64,000 nt of DNA from JASSUD01 sp031963445 (GTDB lineage: Bacteria > Pseudomonadota > Gammaproteobacteria > Burkholderiales > Burkholderiaceae), in assembly GCA_031963445.1 (NCBI GenBank), contig JASSUH010000001.1, forward strand, positions 558,001 through 622,000. Reading direction: 5' to 3'. The first letter of the stretch is position 1. Each line of letters opens with the position of its first letter. A model generated the notes under the pieces. That model was not told where the DNA came from and ran no database searches. It saw nothing but the letters and a program-made list of their open reading frames with translations. This document shows positions 16,695 to 24,597 of the stretch, one piece after another. A program made the position numbers and the translations under genes.

Positions 16695-19019
16695 TTAATC
16701 CGTATCCCGTTTAGGAACTAATATCTCTCGGTTACCGCTGGATGACATCGTTGACACAATCCCGGATTGTTCCATTTGCTCAAGCAGCCGTGCCGCTCGA
16801 TTATAGCCAATGCGTAAATGGCGCTGGACAAGAGAAATGGATGCACGTTGGTTCTTGATCACCAACTCAACGGCTTGATCGTAAAGCGCATCCGATTCGC
16901 CATCTGATGCACCACCGCTACCACCACCTGCTGCGCTTTCCTCGCCATCACCCGCGATGCCACCTTCAAGTAAGCCTTCAATATAAGCAGGCTCACCCGC
17001 TTCTTTTAATTTTTCAACGACACGATGCACTTCCTCATCCGACACAAAAGCACCGTGTACCCGTACTGGTAAGCCACTGCCAGGAGGGAGGTACAACATA
17101 TCGCCCATCCCAAGCAATGACTCAGCGCCTTGTTGATCAAGAATAGTACGCGAGTCAATTTTTGACGAAACTTGGAAAGCCATCCGGGTTGGGATATTGG
17201 CTTTAATTAAGCCAGTAATCACATCAACCGATGGCCTCTGTGTCGCGAGGATTAAATGAATACCAGCCGCACGTGCTTTTTGGGCAATACGCGCAATCAG
17301 TTCTTCTACTTTTTTGCCCACTACCATCATCAAATCGGCTAACTCGTCGATGACCACGACAATATGCGGCAGCTTCTCGAGGGGTTCTGGCGCCTCAGGC
17401 GTCAAGCTGAAAGGGTTAGGAATTTTTTCTTCTCGTTTAGCCGCTTCCTCTATCTTCGCGTTATAACCTCCTAGATTACGTACGCCCAATTTACTCATCA
17501 ATTTATAGCGTCGCTCCATTTCAAACACAGTCCAATTGAGCGCGTTGCCAGCTTGGCGCATATCGGTTACGACGGGGCATAGTAAGTGAGAGATGCCTTC
17601 ATAAACGCTCATTTCGAGCATTTTCGGGTCAATCAAAATCATTCGCACTTGCTCAGGTGTGGTTTTGTAGAGGAGAGACAAAATCATCGCGTTTACGCCG
17701 ACCGATTTACCCGAGCCAGTGGTACCTGCAACTAACAAGTGAGGCATTTTGGCAAGATCTGCCACGACTGGCTTGCCGCTGATGTCTTTACCTAAACCCA
17801 TTGTCAAGGCCGAGGTAGCATCTGCATATACGGCAGAACCTAAAATTTCAGACAAACGCACGATTTGCCGATGTTGGTTGGGTAACTCAAGACCCATGTA
17901 ATTTTTGCCGGGAATGGTTTCCACCACGCGTAATGAAACAAGAGATAAGGAGCGTGCTAAATCTTTCGCAAGATTAACCACTTGGCTCCCCTTGATGCCG
18001 GTCGCCAAATCAATTTCATAGCGGGTGACAACCGGGCCGGGATACGCTGCGACCACATGGACGTCAATCCCAAAATCTTTGAGTTTTTTTTCAATTAGGC
18101 GTGAAGTGAATTCTAAGGTTTCTGGTGAGACAGTTTTTTGCGACGTAGGAGGCGGATCCAGCAAAGCTAGAGGCGGCAATTCGCTATTCGATATCTCATG
18201 AAAAAGCACGCGCTGCTTTTCCTTCTCAACTCGCTCAGATTTTGGCACGACAGCGAGAGCAGGAACGATTTGTACCGGTTCGTGCACTTCAATGCGCTCG
18301 CGCGTTTGTTCCAGTGTTCCCTCACGGCGCAGCGCGGCGACTTCGCCCGCCTTGCGATCACGCCTGGCTTCGCGCCATTTTTTGAGGGACGTGCAAGCAG
18401 CGACAATTGCACCTCCCACTCGTTCAGCAAGATTTAGCCACGAGAAGCGGAAAAACAGCGACAAACCCACTAGCAACATCAAAAGCAAAACGAGTGTACC
18501 GCCAGTAAAGCCAAGTGCACGGAGTAGCTCGCGCGCCAACGTATCACCCACCACGCCACCGGGCGTACGCAAAAACGCAGCAGTATGTGACCAGAGCCGC
18601 ATTGCTTCGAGACCAGCGCAGGCACTTAGAATAAGAGCGAAGGAAAAACTATCGAGAAGCCAATGGCTGGCTGGTGCGACTGCTTCGGCGGCTTGCTCGT
18701 TTTCCTCTTCGTGGCGCGCAATCCGTTGATAACCCAGCACAATGCGCCGCGCCAACAGCACCGCCCAGCAATATGACGAAAAGCCAAAGATTAAAAATAA
18801 AATATCTGCCGTCCATGCTCCTACGCGTCCGCCCCAATTGGCTACGTCGGCTACCTGCATTTCATTGGTCCAACTTGGGTCATGCGGGTTGTAGCTGAAT
18901 AAAACCATCAACAGAAAAAGCCCCAGCGCAAGCTGCAGCAGCCAGCGCACCTCAATCACAAGACGTGACATACGGTGTGGCAAATTCGATGCTTTAACGG
19001 GAACAGGGGATTTAGTCAT
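16695..19019 (-). CDS. ftsK: DNA translocase FtsK
   Basis: This septum-located hexameric motor segregates chromosome ends and activates XerCD at dif. It has 774 residues, the short-linker form usual in beta-proteobacteria. Four membrane helices lie in the first 200 residues. A brief charged linker (about 200-290) leads to the motor: Walker A AGTTGSGKSVGVNAM and Walker B HIVVVIDELADLMMVVG, with ATQRPSVDVITGLIKANIP downstream. The C-terminal gamma winged helix (last 65 residues; ISLVQRHLRIGYNRAARL) reads KOPS sites. It is the first gene of the ftsK-lolA-rarA-serS run; the 198-base gap to divergent trxB should hold its promoter. Confidence 0.97.
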   Translation of the reverse strand: MTKSPVPVKASNLPHRMSRLVIEVRWLLQLALGLFLLMVLFSYNPHDPSWTNEMQVADVANWGGRVGAWTADILFLIFGFSSYCWAVLLARRIVLGYQRIARHEEENEQAAEAVAPASHWLLDSFSFALILSACAGLEAMRLWSHTAAFLRTPGGVVGDTLARELLRALGFTGGTLVLLLMLLVGLSLFFRFSWLNLAERVGGAIVAACTSLKKWREARRDRKAGEVAALRREGTLEQTRERIEVHEPVQIVPALAVVPKSERVEKEKQRVLFHEISNSELPPLALLDPPPTSQKTVSPETLEFTSRLIEKKLKDFGIDVHVVAAYPGPVVTRYEIDLATGIKGSQVVNLAKDLARSLSLVSLRVVETIPGKNYMGLELPNQHRQIVRLSEILGSAVYADATSALTMGLGKDISGKPVVADLAKMPHLLVAGTTGSGKSVGVNAMILSLLYKTTPEQVRMILIDPKMLEMSVYEGISHLLCPVVTDMRQAGNALNWTVFEMERRYKLMSKLGVRNLGGYNAKIEEAAKREEKIPNPFSLTPEAPEPLEKLPHIVVVIDELADLMMVVGKKVEELIARIAQKARAAGIHLILATQRPSVDVITGLIKANIPTRMAFQVSSKIDSRTILDQQGAESLLGMGDMLYLPPGSGLPVRVHGAFVSDEEVHRVVEKLKEAGEPAYIEGLLEGGIAGDGEESAAGGGSGGASDGESDALYDQAVELVIKNQRASISLVQRHLRIGYNRAARLLEQMEQSGIVSTMSSSGNREILVPKRDTD

Positions 19020-19217
19020 TAAGTCTCTTTTCTGAAAGAAGTCCTTAAAAATTTATCAAATTGGCACTGAGCCTTGTTGCACAGATGGCAAAAGCGCAAG
19101 GGCACGAGAAAGGCCCTAAGCAGGTTCTATACAATAACGATATATTTTTGTATGCCGTATTATTGTGCTCTCGCGCTCTGTACACATTAAACAGAGTGTC
19201 TACTTAATGGAAATTTC

Positions 19218-20177
19218 ATGTCGCAAATTCAACACGCCAACCTCATTATTCTTGGCTCTGGGCCAGCGGGTTACACAGCGGCGGTATACGCTGCTCGTGC
19301 TAATCTTGCACCGATGCTTCTTACTGGCCTTGCGCAAGGCGGTCAATTAATGACCACGACAGATGTCGAAAACTGGCCAGGCGATCCACAAGGTGTGCAA
19401 GGGCCAGAGTTGATGCAACGGCTGCTTGAGCATGCTGAACGTTTTAAAACCAATATTGTATTGGATCAAATTCATACCGCTAAATTAAACGAACGGCCTA
19501 TTCGTTTGATAGGTGATGCGGGTGAATATACTTGCAATGCGCTCATTATTGCAATGGGTGCATCGGCACAATACCTTGGCCTGCCTTCGGAAGAAGAATT
19601 TATGGGTAGAGGCGTTTCTGCTTGCGCTACCTGCGATGGTTTTTTCTATAAAGAACAACATGTAGCCGTAGTGGGTGGTGGCAATACAGCGGTCGAAGAA
19701 GCGCTTTATCTGACAAATATTGCGAAAAAAGTCACCGTGATACATCGACGCGATAAATTCCGCGCAGAACCTATTTTGATTGATCGACTGCTCGCTAAAG
19801 AGCAGCAAGGCAAAGTAGAAATTAAATGGAATCATGTACTCGAAGAAGTGCGAGGGGATGATTCAGGGGTTACAGGTGCGTTGATTAAAGATGTGCAAAA
19901 CGGCCAAGTTTCAGAAATTTCCTTGCAGGGTGTTTTTATTGCAATCGGCCACAAACCGAATACAGAAATCTTTGCTGACCAACTAACGATGAATAACGGC
20001 TATCTCGTCACGCGCGGCGGGTTAGAGGGCAATGCGACGGCGACCAATATTCCTGGCGTATTTGCCGCGGGTGATGTGCAAGACCATGTTTACCGTCAAG
20101 CGATTACCAGCGCAGGCACAGGTTGTATGGCAGCCCTTGATGCGCAGCGCTATCTTGAGCAGTTAGAAAGCGAGTAG
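19218..20177 (+). CDS. trxB: thioredoxin reductase
   Basis: This FAD/NADPH enzyme reduces thioredoxin in the cytoplasm and so feeds DsbD, ribonucleotide reductase and peroxidases. It has 319 residues. The N-terminal FAD site is ILGSGPAGYTAAVYAARA, the redox-active CATC is within GVSACATCDGFFYK (about residues 135-148), and the NADPH motif is VVGGGNTAVEEALYL. The C-terminal FAD segment GVFAAGDVQD is intact. It is transcribed away from ftsK, the usual arrangement in Burkholderiaceae and enterobacteria. The Shine-Dalgarno is weak (TTAATGGAAA). Confidence 0.97.
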   Translation: MSQIQHANLIILGSGPAGYTAAVYAARANLAPMLLTGLAQGGQLMTTTDVENWPGDPQGVQGPELMQRLLEHAERFKTNIVLDQIHTAKLNERPIRLIGDAGEYTCNALIIAMGASAQYLGLPSEEEFMGRGVSACATCDGFFYKEQHVAVVGGGNTAVEEALYLTNIAKKVTVIHRRDKFRAEPILIDRLLAKEQQGKVEIKWNHVLEEVRGDDSGVTGALIKDVQNGQVSEISLQGVFIAIGHKPNTEIFADQLTMNNGYLVTRGGLEGNATATNIPGVFAAGDVQDHVYRQAITSAGTGCMAALDAQRYLEQLESE

Positions 20178-20243
20178 ATCAATCGTGTACTGCATGGCAT
20201 TCTTTGGGTTAAAGAAATACTTTTATGTTCTAGAGACGTACTG

Positions 20244-20978
20244 ATGTCTAGCAAGCATAAAACTTCTTTTCACGCTAAGTCATCTCAATCTAACAGCGAC
20301 GGTCAAGCAAAGGGTGCTAAGCAAAGTCTCTCTAGCTTGGCTGATCTGCGCTCGTTATACGATGTGCTAAAAGAAGAGGCCATATTAGCCAGGCAGGCTC
20401 CTACTGTTAGTGAAAGAGAGCCTGCCAAACAACCTTCATCTCGCGCAGTTCCCTCTCAGCCTATAGCAAACGAGACGGCCTTCAATTGGTTGAGTCAAGC
20501 GAACTTAACTACAACTCCGCAGGCGTTCGCACGCTTAAATTCAAGTCGCTCTCAAAAAATACCTGCTAGGCAAGCACTTTCCGATGATTACGAGCCGGTG
20601 CTAGCGCACTATAAAGATGGCTCAGCGTATTTCTGTAAAGCAGGAGTTGGGCCAGATGTCGCGCGCAAATTATCGCAGCGCAAATTACCTATCCAAGCGC
20701 AAATCGATTTACACGGTTTGCGCCTTGATGAAGCGCGCAACGCGATTACTGAGTTTGCACAGGATGCGGTAGCGGAAGGGTTGCGCTGCATACGCGTGAT
20801 TCATGGCAAAGGCTTTGGATCTACCAATCAAAAACCCGCACTCAAAGGCAAAGTCTATACGTGGCTTGCCCAACTTAAAGAAATCCTCGCCTTTTGCGAA
20901 GCACGCCCGCAAGAAGGTGGTTCAGGCGCAGTGATTGTCTTATTGCGTTCGGCTAAAAGCGTTAGTCGCGCAGATTAA
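20244..20978 (+). CDS. Smr domain protein (SmrA-like)
   Basis: This 244-residue protein has an N-terminal low-complexity Ser/Lys/Gln-rich region (1-80) and a C-terminal Smr domain (about 145-240). The Smr signatures are QIDLHGLRLDEARNAI and RVIHGKGFGS, followed by VYTWLAQL and the closing GAVIVLLR. Stand-alone Smr proteins of this length (E. coli SmrA/SmrB) are endonucleases; SmrB cuts mRNA at collided ribosomes. It lies 66 bases after trxB on the same strand. Which of the SmrA or SmrB roles applies cannot be told from the sequence. Confidence 0.9.
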   Translation: MSSKHKTSFHAKSSQSNSDGQAKGAKQSLSSLADLRSLYDVLKEEAILARQAPTVSEREPAKQPSSRAVPSQPIANETAFNWLSQANLTTTPQAFARLNSSRSQKIPARQALSDDYEPVLAHYKDGSAYFCKAGVGPDVARKLSQRKLPIQAQIDLHGLRLDEARNAITEFAQDAVAEGLRCIRVIHGKGFGSTNQKPALKGKVYTWLAQLKEILAFCEARPQEGGSGAVIVLLRSAKSVSRAD

Positions 20979-20984
20979 TCTTGC

Positions 20985-21046
20985 TTCGTAAATTCGTAAG
21001 CGTGTTCGCGAATTATCCTATCCATTTCTCTCGTTACCGATACGAT
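20985..21046 (+). promoter_or_regulatory. PIP/hrpII-box-like promoter of orphan B
   Basis: TTCGT (20985-20989), 15 bases, TTCGC (21005-21009), then 31 bases to TACGAT (21041-21046). This matches exactly the TTCGB-N15-TTCGB, N30-32, YANNNT layout of promoters driven by HrpX/HrpB-type activators. It lies about 120 bases before the start codon of orphan B. The box begins a few bases after the Smr gene stop. Confidence 0.65.
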
Positions 21047-21167
21047 GGCAGCAATTTGATGTACTCGAGAGTACTCGGGCTACAACATTTAAATGCTGCC
21101 TTAGCAACTGAAATTGAATCAGTTTATGGCACAGCCCTATCAATTTTTTAATTGAAGGAGATATCCT

Positions 21168-21521
21168 ATGTCCTCTCCCAAAGTGTCTATTGCCCAATTA
21201 GAATCTGTAGTTGTTGATAGCACGTATGACATGCTATCAACGCAGTCGAAAGTGACAACTCAAGCTTCATCGTCTTCTCTAAAGAATTCGAATTATTCAT
21301 TAGGTGGTTTGCTTACATCAGCTGGCCAATCTATAACTGGCATTAAGAATTCGTTTAATTATGCTGCACAAGGTGTGTCTCCTTCTTCTCAGAAGCGTTT
21401 CGTAGGGCAAGGAAGCGCTACATTCTCGTCGAGAAAAAATAGTTCTTCTTGGTTTTCGTCCTCTTCCAAGCGACCTTCAATTGAAGACGAGGATCTGACA
21501 CGGGCGGGAAAAATGGTTTAG
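21168..21521 (+). CDS. orphan B: small Ser-rich protein, candidate secreted effector
   Basis: I do not recognise this 117-residue protein. About a quarter of it is serine, in runs such as SSSSLKNSN and NSSSWFSSSSK, and it has no cysteine, membrane helix or Sec signal. A glycine-containing middle (LGGLLTSAGQSITGIKNSF) is the only mildly hydrophobic part. A very strong AAGGAGAT precedes the ATG. The promoter upstream is the best PIP/hrpII-type box in the window. Ser-rich, disordered, leaderless proteins under such a box are typically type III secreted substrates; this function is inferred. A hairpin terminator follows 70 bases after the stop. Its GC content is nearer the genome average than that of orphans E, F and H. 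Confidence 0.75.
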   Translation: MSSPKVSIAQLESVVVDSTYDMLSTQSKVTTQASSSSLKNSNYSLGGLLTSAGQSITGIKNSFNYAAQGVSPSSQKRFVGQGSATFSSRKNSSSWFSSSSKRPSIEDEDLTRAGKMV

Positions 21522-21591
21522 TTTAATAAGAATAAGCTGTATTTCTTCGTTCAAGATGAACGTATAAAAGACCCGCTCACGCTACAATTTC

Positions 21592-21627
21592 GGTTGCAAT
21601 CTACCTTTTAGATAGCAACCTTTTTTT
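21592..21627 (+). terminator. rho-independent terminator after orphan B
   Basis: GGTTGCAATCT pairs with AGATAGCAACC (one mismatch) around a seven-base loop and is followed by seven T. It lies between orphan B and mnmE, only 8 bases before the mnmE start codon, so mnmE needs either read-through or a promoter overlapping this hairpin. Confidence 0.85.
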
Positions 21628-21635
21628 ATTCCCCG

Positions 21636-23015
21636 ATGCTTACATCTGATTTTGATCCCATTGTTGCAGTTGCAACTGCCCAAGGCCGTGGCGGTATTGG
21701 TGTGGTGCGTGTGTCGTTTGGTAAAACTAACGAGACAGCCGTTCATGCTTTGATTTCGGCTATATGCGGCCAGCAGCTGACGCCGCGCCATGCGACTTAT
21801 GTGCCGTTTTTTGATGCTCAACGTGAGTCACTGGACCAGGGTATCGCTTTGTATTTTGCCGCACCCCATTCTTACACGGGTGAGCATGTGCTTGAGCTGC
21901 AAGGGCATGGCGGACCGGTGGTGTTGCAGTTGATTTTGCAGCGTTGCCTTGAAGCGGGGAGGGCAAGCGGGCTGCGTTTAGCTGAGCCTGGCGAATTTAC
22001 ACGGCGCGCATTTTTGAATGACAAACTTGATCTGGCCCAAGCTGAGGCGGTAGCCGACTTAATTGGGGCGAGTACAGAGGCAGCTGTGCGGGCGGCTGGA
22101 CGTTCGCTAAGCGGTGTGTTTTCCAGCGCAATTCATACGCTGGTCGAGCAGTTGATTCAACTACGGATGCTAGTCGAAGCCACGCTTGATTTTCCAGAAG
22201 AAGAAATTGATTTTCTTGAAGCGGCTGATGCACGTGGTCAACTGGCTAGACTGCGTGAAGCGCTCGACGAGATACAACGCAATGCTCAGCAAGGTGCGTT
22301 GCTGCGCGAGGGGTTATCGGTTGTATTAGCAGGCCAGCCCAATGTGGGTAAATCTTCATTGCTTAACGCTTTAGCTGGTGCTGAACTCGCGATTGTGACG
22401 CCGATTGCTGGCACAACGCGTGACAAAGTCCAGCAAACCATTCAAATCGAAGGCGTGCCTCTACATATTATCGATACCGCTGGTTTGCGCGAAACGGAAG
22501 ATCAAATTGAAGCGCTTGGCATTGAACGAACCTGGCGCGAGGTTGAGCGTGCCGATGTGATCTTGCATCTGCTTGATATAAATACTGGCAGCACGGATGA
22601 AGATCAGAAAATTGCTGCGCAATTTCCCGCGACAGTGCCTGTGCTGCGGATTTTCAACAAAATAGATTTAACTGGCGCTGCGCCAGCTTTGACCGATACA
22701 CCACCCACCCTCTACCTATCAGCACAAAGCGGTGACGGAATTGATCTGCTGCGCGCGCAACTCTTGAAACTAGCTGGCTGGCAACCAAGCACCGAAAACC
22801 TTTACCTGGCCCGTACCCGACACCTAACTGCGTTGCGTGCAGCGAGCCACCATTTAACTGTGGCAGCCGAACACGCCGAAAAAAATGCACAGGCACTCGA
22901 CTTATTTGCAGAAGAGCTACGCCTAGCGCAAGAGCAACTGAATACCATTACTGGTGAATTTACGTCCGACGATTTACTGGGCACGATTTTTAGCCGGTTT
23001 TGTATTGGCAAATAA
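21636..23015 (+). CDS. mnmE: tRNA uridine-5-carboxymethylaminomethyl(34) synthesis GTPase MnmE
   Basis: With MnmG it modifies the wobble uridine of several tRNAs. It has 459 residues. The N-terminal tetrahydrofolate-binding domain has GRGGIGVVRVS and HSYTGEHVLELQGHGG; a helical domain follows (EPGEFTRRAFLNDKLDLAQAE). The inserted G domain has GQPNVGKSSLLNAL (about 228), DTAGLRETED and FNKIDL. The C-terminus ends FCIGK, the invariant tail whose cysteine is functionally essential. No Shine-Dalgarno stands out; the terminator hairpin lies immediately upstream, leaving an 8-base gap. In many beta-proteobacteria mnmE follows yidC; here its upstream neighbour is orphan B, so the ancestral context has been broken. 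Confidence 0.97.
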   Translation: MLTSDFDPIVAVATAQGRGGIGVVRVSFGKTNETAVHALISAICGQQLTPRHATYVPFFDAQRESLDQGIALYFAAPHSYTGEHVLELQGHGGPVVLQLILQRCLEAGRASGLRLAEPGEFTRRAFLNDKLDLAQAEAVADLIGASTEAAVRAAGRSLSGVFSSAIHTLVEQLIQLRMLVEATLDFPEEEIDFLEAADARGQLARLREALDEIQRNAQQGALLREGLSVVLAGQPNVGKSSLLNALAGAELAIVTPIAGTTRDKVQQTIQIEGVPLHIIDTAGLRETEDQIEALGIERTWREVERADVILHLLDINTGSTDEDQKIAAQFPATVPVLRIFNKIDLTGAAPALTDTPPTLYLSAQSGDGIDLLRAQLLKLAGWQPSTENLYLARTRHLTALRAASHHLTVAAEHAEKNAQALDLFAEELRLAQEQLNTITGEFTSDDLLGTIFSRFCIGK

Positions 23016-23186
23016 CGTCACTGCATTCATCTTTGAGCATTGCTGCAGGCCACGTCTATGCTAGATGGCAGAGAAGAAAGAAAGCAAAAAGTCATAAATT
23101 TATCAATACAAAATGCATAAGTTGTATTTTTATTTGTATTAGCAGATTAATCTGCTATACTTCGCAACTTCAATACATCGAACTGA

Positions 23187-23263
<77 letters not shown>

Positions 23264-23295
23264 CATTAGAGACTTCCCAGTCTCATGAAAAAAAA

Positions 23296-23322
23296 GCCTG
23301 AACAAAGTTTCAGGCTTTTTTT
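23296..23322 (+). terminator. rho-independent terminator after tRNA-fMet
   Basis: GCCTGAA pairs with TTCAGGC around a six-base loop and is followed by eight T. It starts about 33 bases after the tRNA. The right half also begins the 103-base duplicated segment. Confidence 0.88.
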
Positions 23323-23410
23323 TCGCCTCTATTCAATACACCCTCCGCCTTCTACGATTAATTGCCCGAGAAATCGGCATCTCTCTCCATTCATTGGTTC
23401 GCTTAAATCT
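23308..23410 (+). repeat. 103-base direct duplication, left copy
   Basis: It starts TTTCAGGCTTTTTTTTCGCC and ends TTGGTTCGCTTAAATCT. A second copy at 24379-24481 matches over the whole length with scattered substitutions. The two copies bracket the portal pseudogene and orphan C. The remainder of the gap before the pseudogene shows nothing else. Confidence 0.85.
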
Positions 23411-23468
23411 GATCGGTATCAATCTAAGCTGTGAGAGGTTGGCAACAAGAATATCCATTTAAAGCAGA

Positions 23469-23870
23469 CAGCATTTAAGAGAGCCAGACATCAATCAAGA
23501 AGTGTACGGCCTATCCCAATACTTAAGCGCCCTTCATGCCGCCTGGCTCAATGAATCGGCGACGTTATTTAGGCGTAAATATTACGAAAACGGTAGCCAC
23601 GCTGGCTTTATTCTGTATATGACCGATGCCGCTCATCAAGAAGTCGATGTGAATAACCTGCGCTAAGCACTAAAAGAAAGTAAGGAGCCAAGGAATTTTA
23701 GGAGTCTGTTTGTGTATGCGCCGAATGGCAAAAAGGATGGGCTACAACTGATTCCTGTTTCTGAAGTGACCGCGAAAGATGAATTTTTTAATATTAAAAA
23801 TATTACCCGCGATGATCTGCTTGCGGCGCATCGGGTGCCACCGCAGCTGTTAGGTATTGTGCCTAAGCAA
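23469..23870 (+). pseudogene. P2-type phage portal protein (gpQ) fragment
   Basis: The frame reads HLREPDINQEVYGLSQYL, then LNESATLFRRKYYENGSHAG and FILYMTDAA, meets an in-frame TAA at the NNLR position (about 23664), and continues as FVYAPNGKKDGLQLIPVSEV to LLAAHRVPPQLLGIVP. All of these are core segments of the P2 gpQ/PBSX-type portal protein, which forms the DNA-entry dodecamer in the capsid. Both ends and the internal stop show that it is dead: the first half and the C-terminus are missing. The homology ends where the oppositely transcribed orphan C begins. No other P2-like head, tail or integrase gene is visible in the window. Confidence 0.88.
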
Positions 23871-24240
23871 TGCCTTGAGGAGTCAGTCTCTTAGACTGTA
23901 AAACTAACTGCTCTAGCTCCGCTTTCTTTTCCTCCATAAACGCAATAAATTGATTGAGCCCTGCAATCATATCTTTGATGTCATTTTCTCTTGACTGAAT
24001 GCCTGGATTACGAGTCTCATACAATGCTTGAATCTCCTCTCTTTTTGATTTGAAAAAAGCTATTTTTATATTTAACGTATTGATTCCTTCTTCATTAGCC
24101 TTACATTGATCTGCGGCAGGTAGAGTCTGTTCGGAAGCTTGCGCAAGATCAGATTGTGTTTTTCGCATTTCGTTTAATACGTTTTGCGTAGAATATGGGC
24201 TTGAGTTATTACTTGATGAGCTAGATTGAATGCCAAACAT
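23863..24240 (-). CDS. orphan C: small coiled-coil protein
   Basis: I do not recognise this 125-residue protein. It opens MFGIQSSSSSNNSSPYSTQN, the Ser/Asn-rich leader type seen in orphans A and F, and then is almost entirely helical, with a likely coiled coil at about 60-118 (KREEIQALYE, AFMEEKKAELEQLV). One cysteine, no membrane helix. A GGAGAAAAGAT ribosome site precedes the ATG at 24240. It is convergent with, and just touches, the phage portal fragment, and the whole block is bracketed by a 103-base direct duplication. No PIP-like promoter was found. A secreted role is suggested only by composition and company. Confidence 0.7.
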   Translation of the reverse strand: MFGIQSSSSSNNSSPYSTQNVLNEMRKTQSDLAQASEQTLPAADQCKANEEGINTLNIKIAFFKSKREEIQALYETRNPGIQSRENDIKDMIAGLNQFIAFMEEKKAELEQLVLQSKRLTPQGIA

Positions 24241-24329
24241 ATCTTTTCTCCAGGGAAAAATTTCGTTGAAGGCGTACTTACTTTAGATTAGAGCTCCATT
24301 TCTGCAAGTGACATACCTGGCAAATGAAG

Positions 24330-24376
24330 TGACCCCAAAAAGTTAGATGCCGCGTTCTAATTTTTTGGTGTAGGAC
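24330..24376. mobile_element. IS3-family terminal remnant
   Basis: TGACCCCAAAAAGTTAGA is typical of the outer ends of IS3-family (IS150 group) elements, and a related inverted sequence (TCTAATTTTTTGGTGTAG) follows after 11 bases. No transposase remains. It looks like two ends left after internal loss. Confidence 0.5.
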
Positions 24377-24378
24377 CA

Positions 24379-24481
24379 TTTCAGGCTTTTTTTTCGCCTA
24401 TATCCAATATACCCTCCGCCTTCTATGATCAATTGTTGGAGAAATCGGTATATCTCTCCATTAATTGGTTTGCTTAAATCT
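24379..24481 (+). repeat. 103-base direct duplication, right copy
   Basis: Partner of 23308-23410. It starts TTTCAGGCTTTTTTTTCGCC but lacks the left half of the terminator stem found at the first copy, so it is not a terminator here. Confidence 0.85.
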
Positions 24482-24597
24482 AAGCGAGGCGATGCTTCAA
24501 ATTCTTTCGATGAACAGGGTGGTTTTGCAATGGCAAGGCCGCTATCGGTATTAAAATAATTGCAAAGTCATTTTAATAAGCAGAGTAGGAGGAATAG

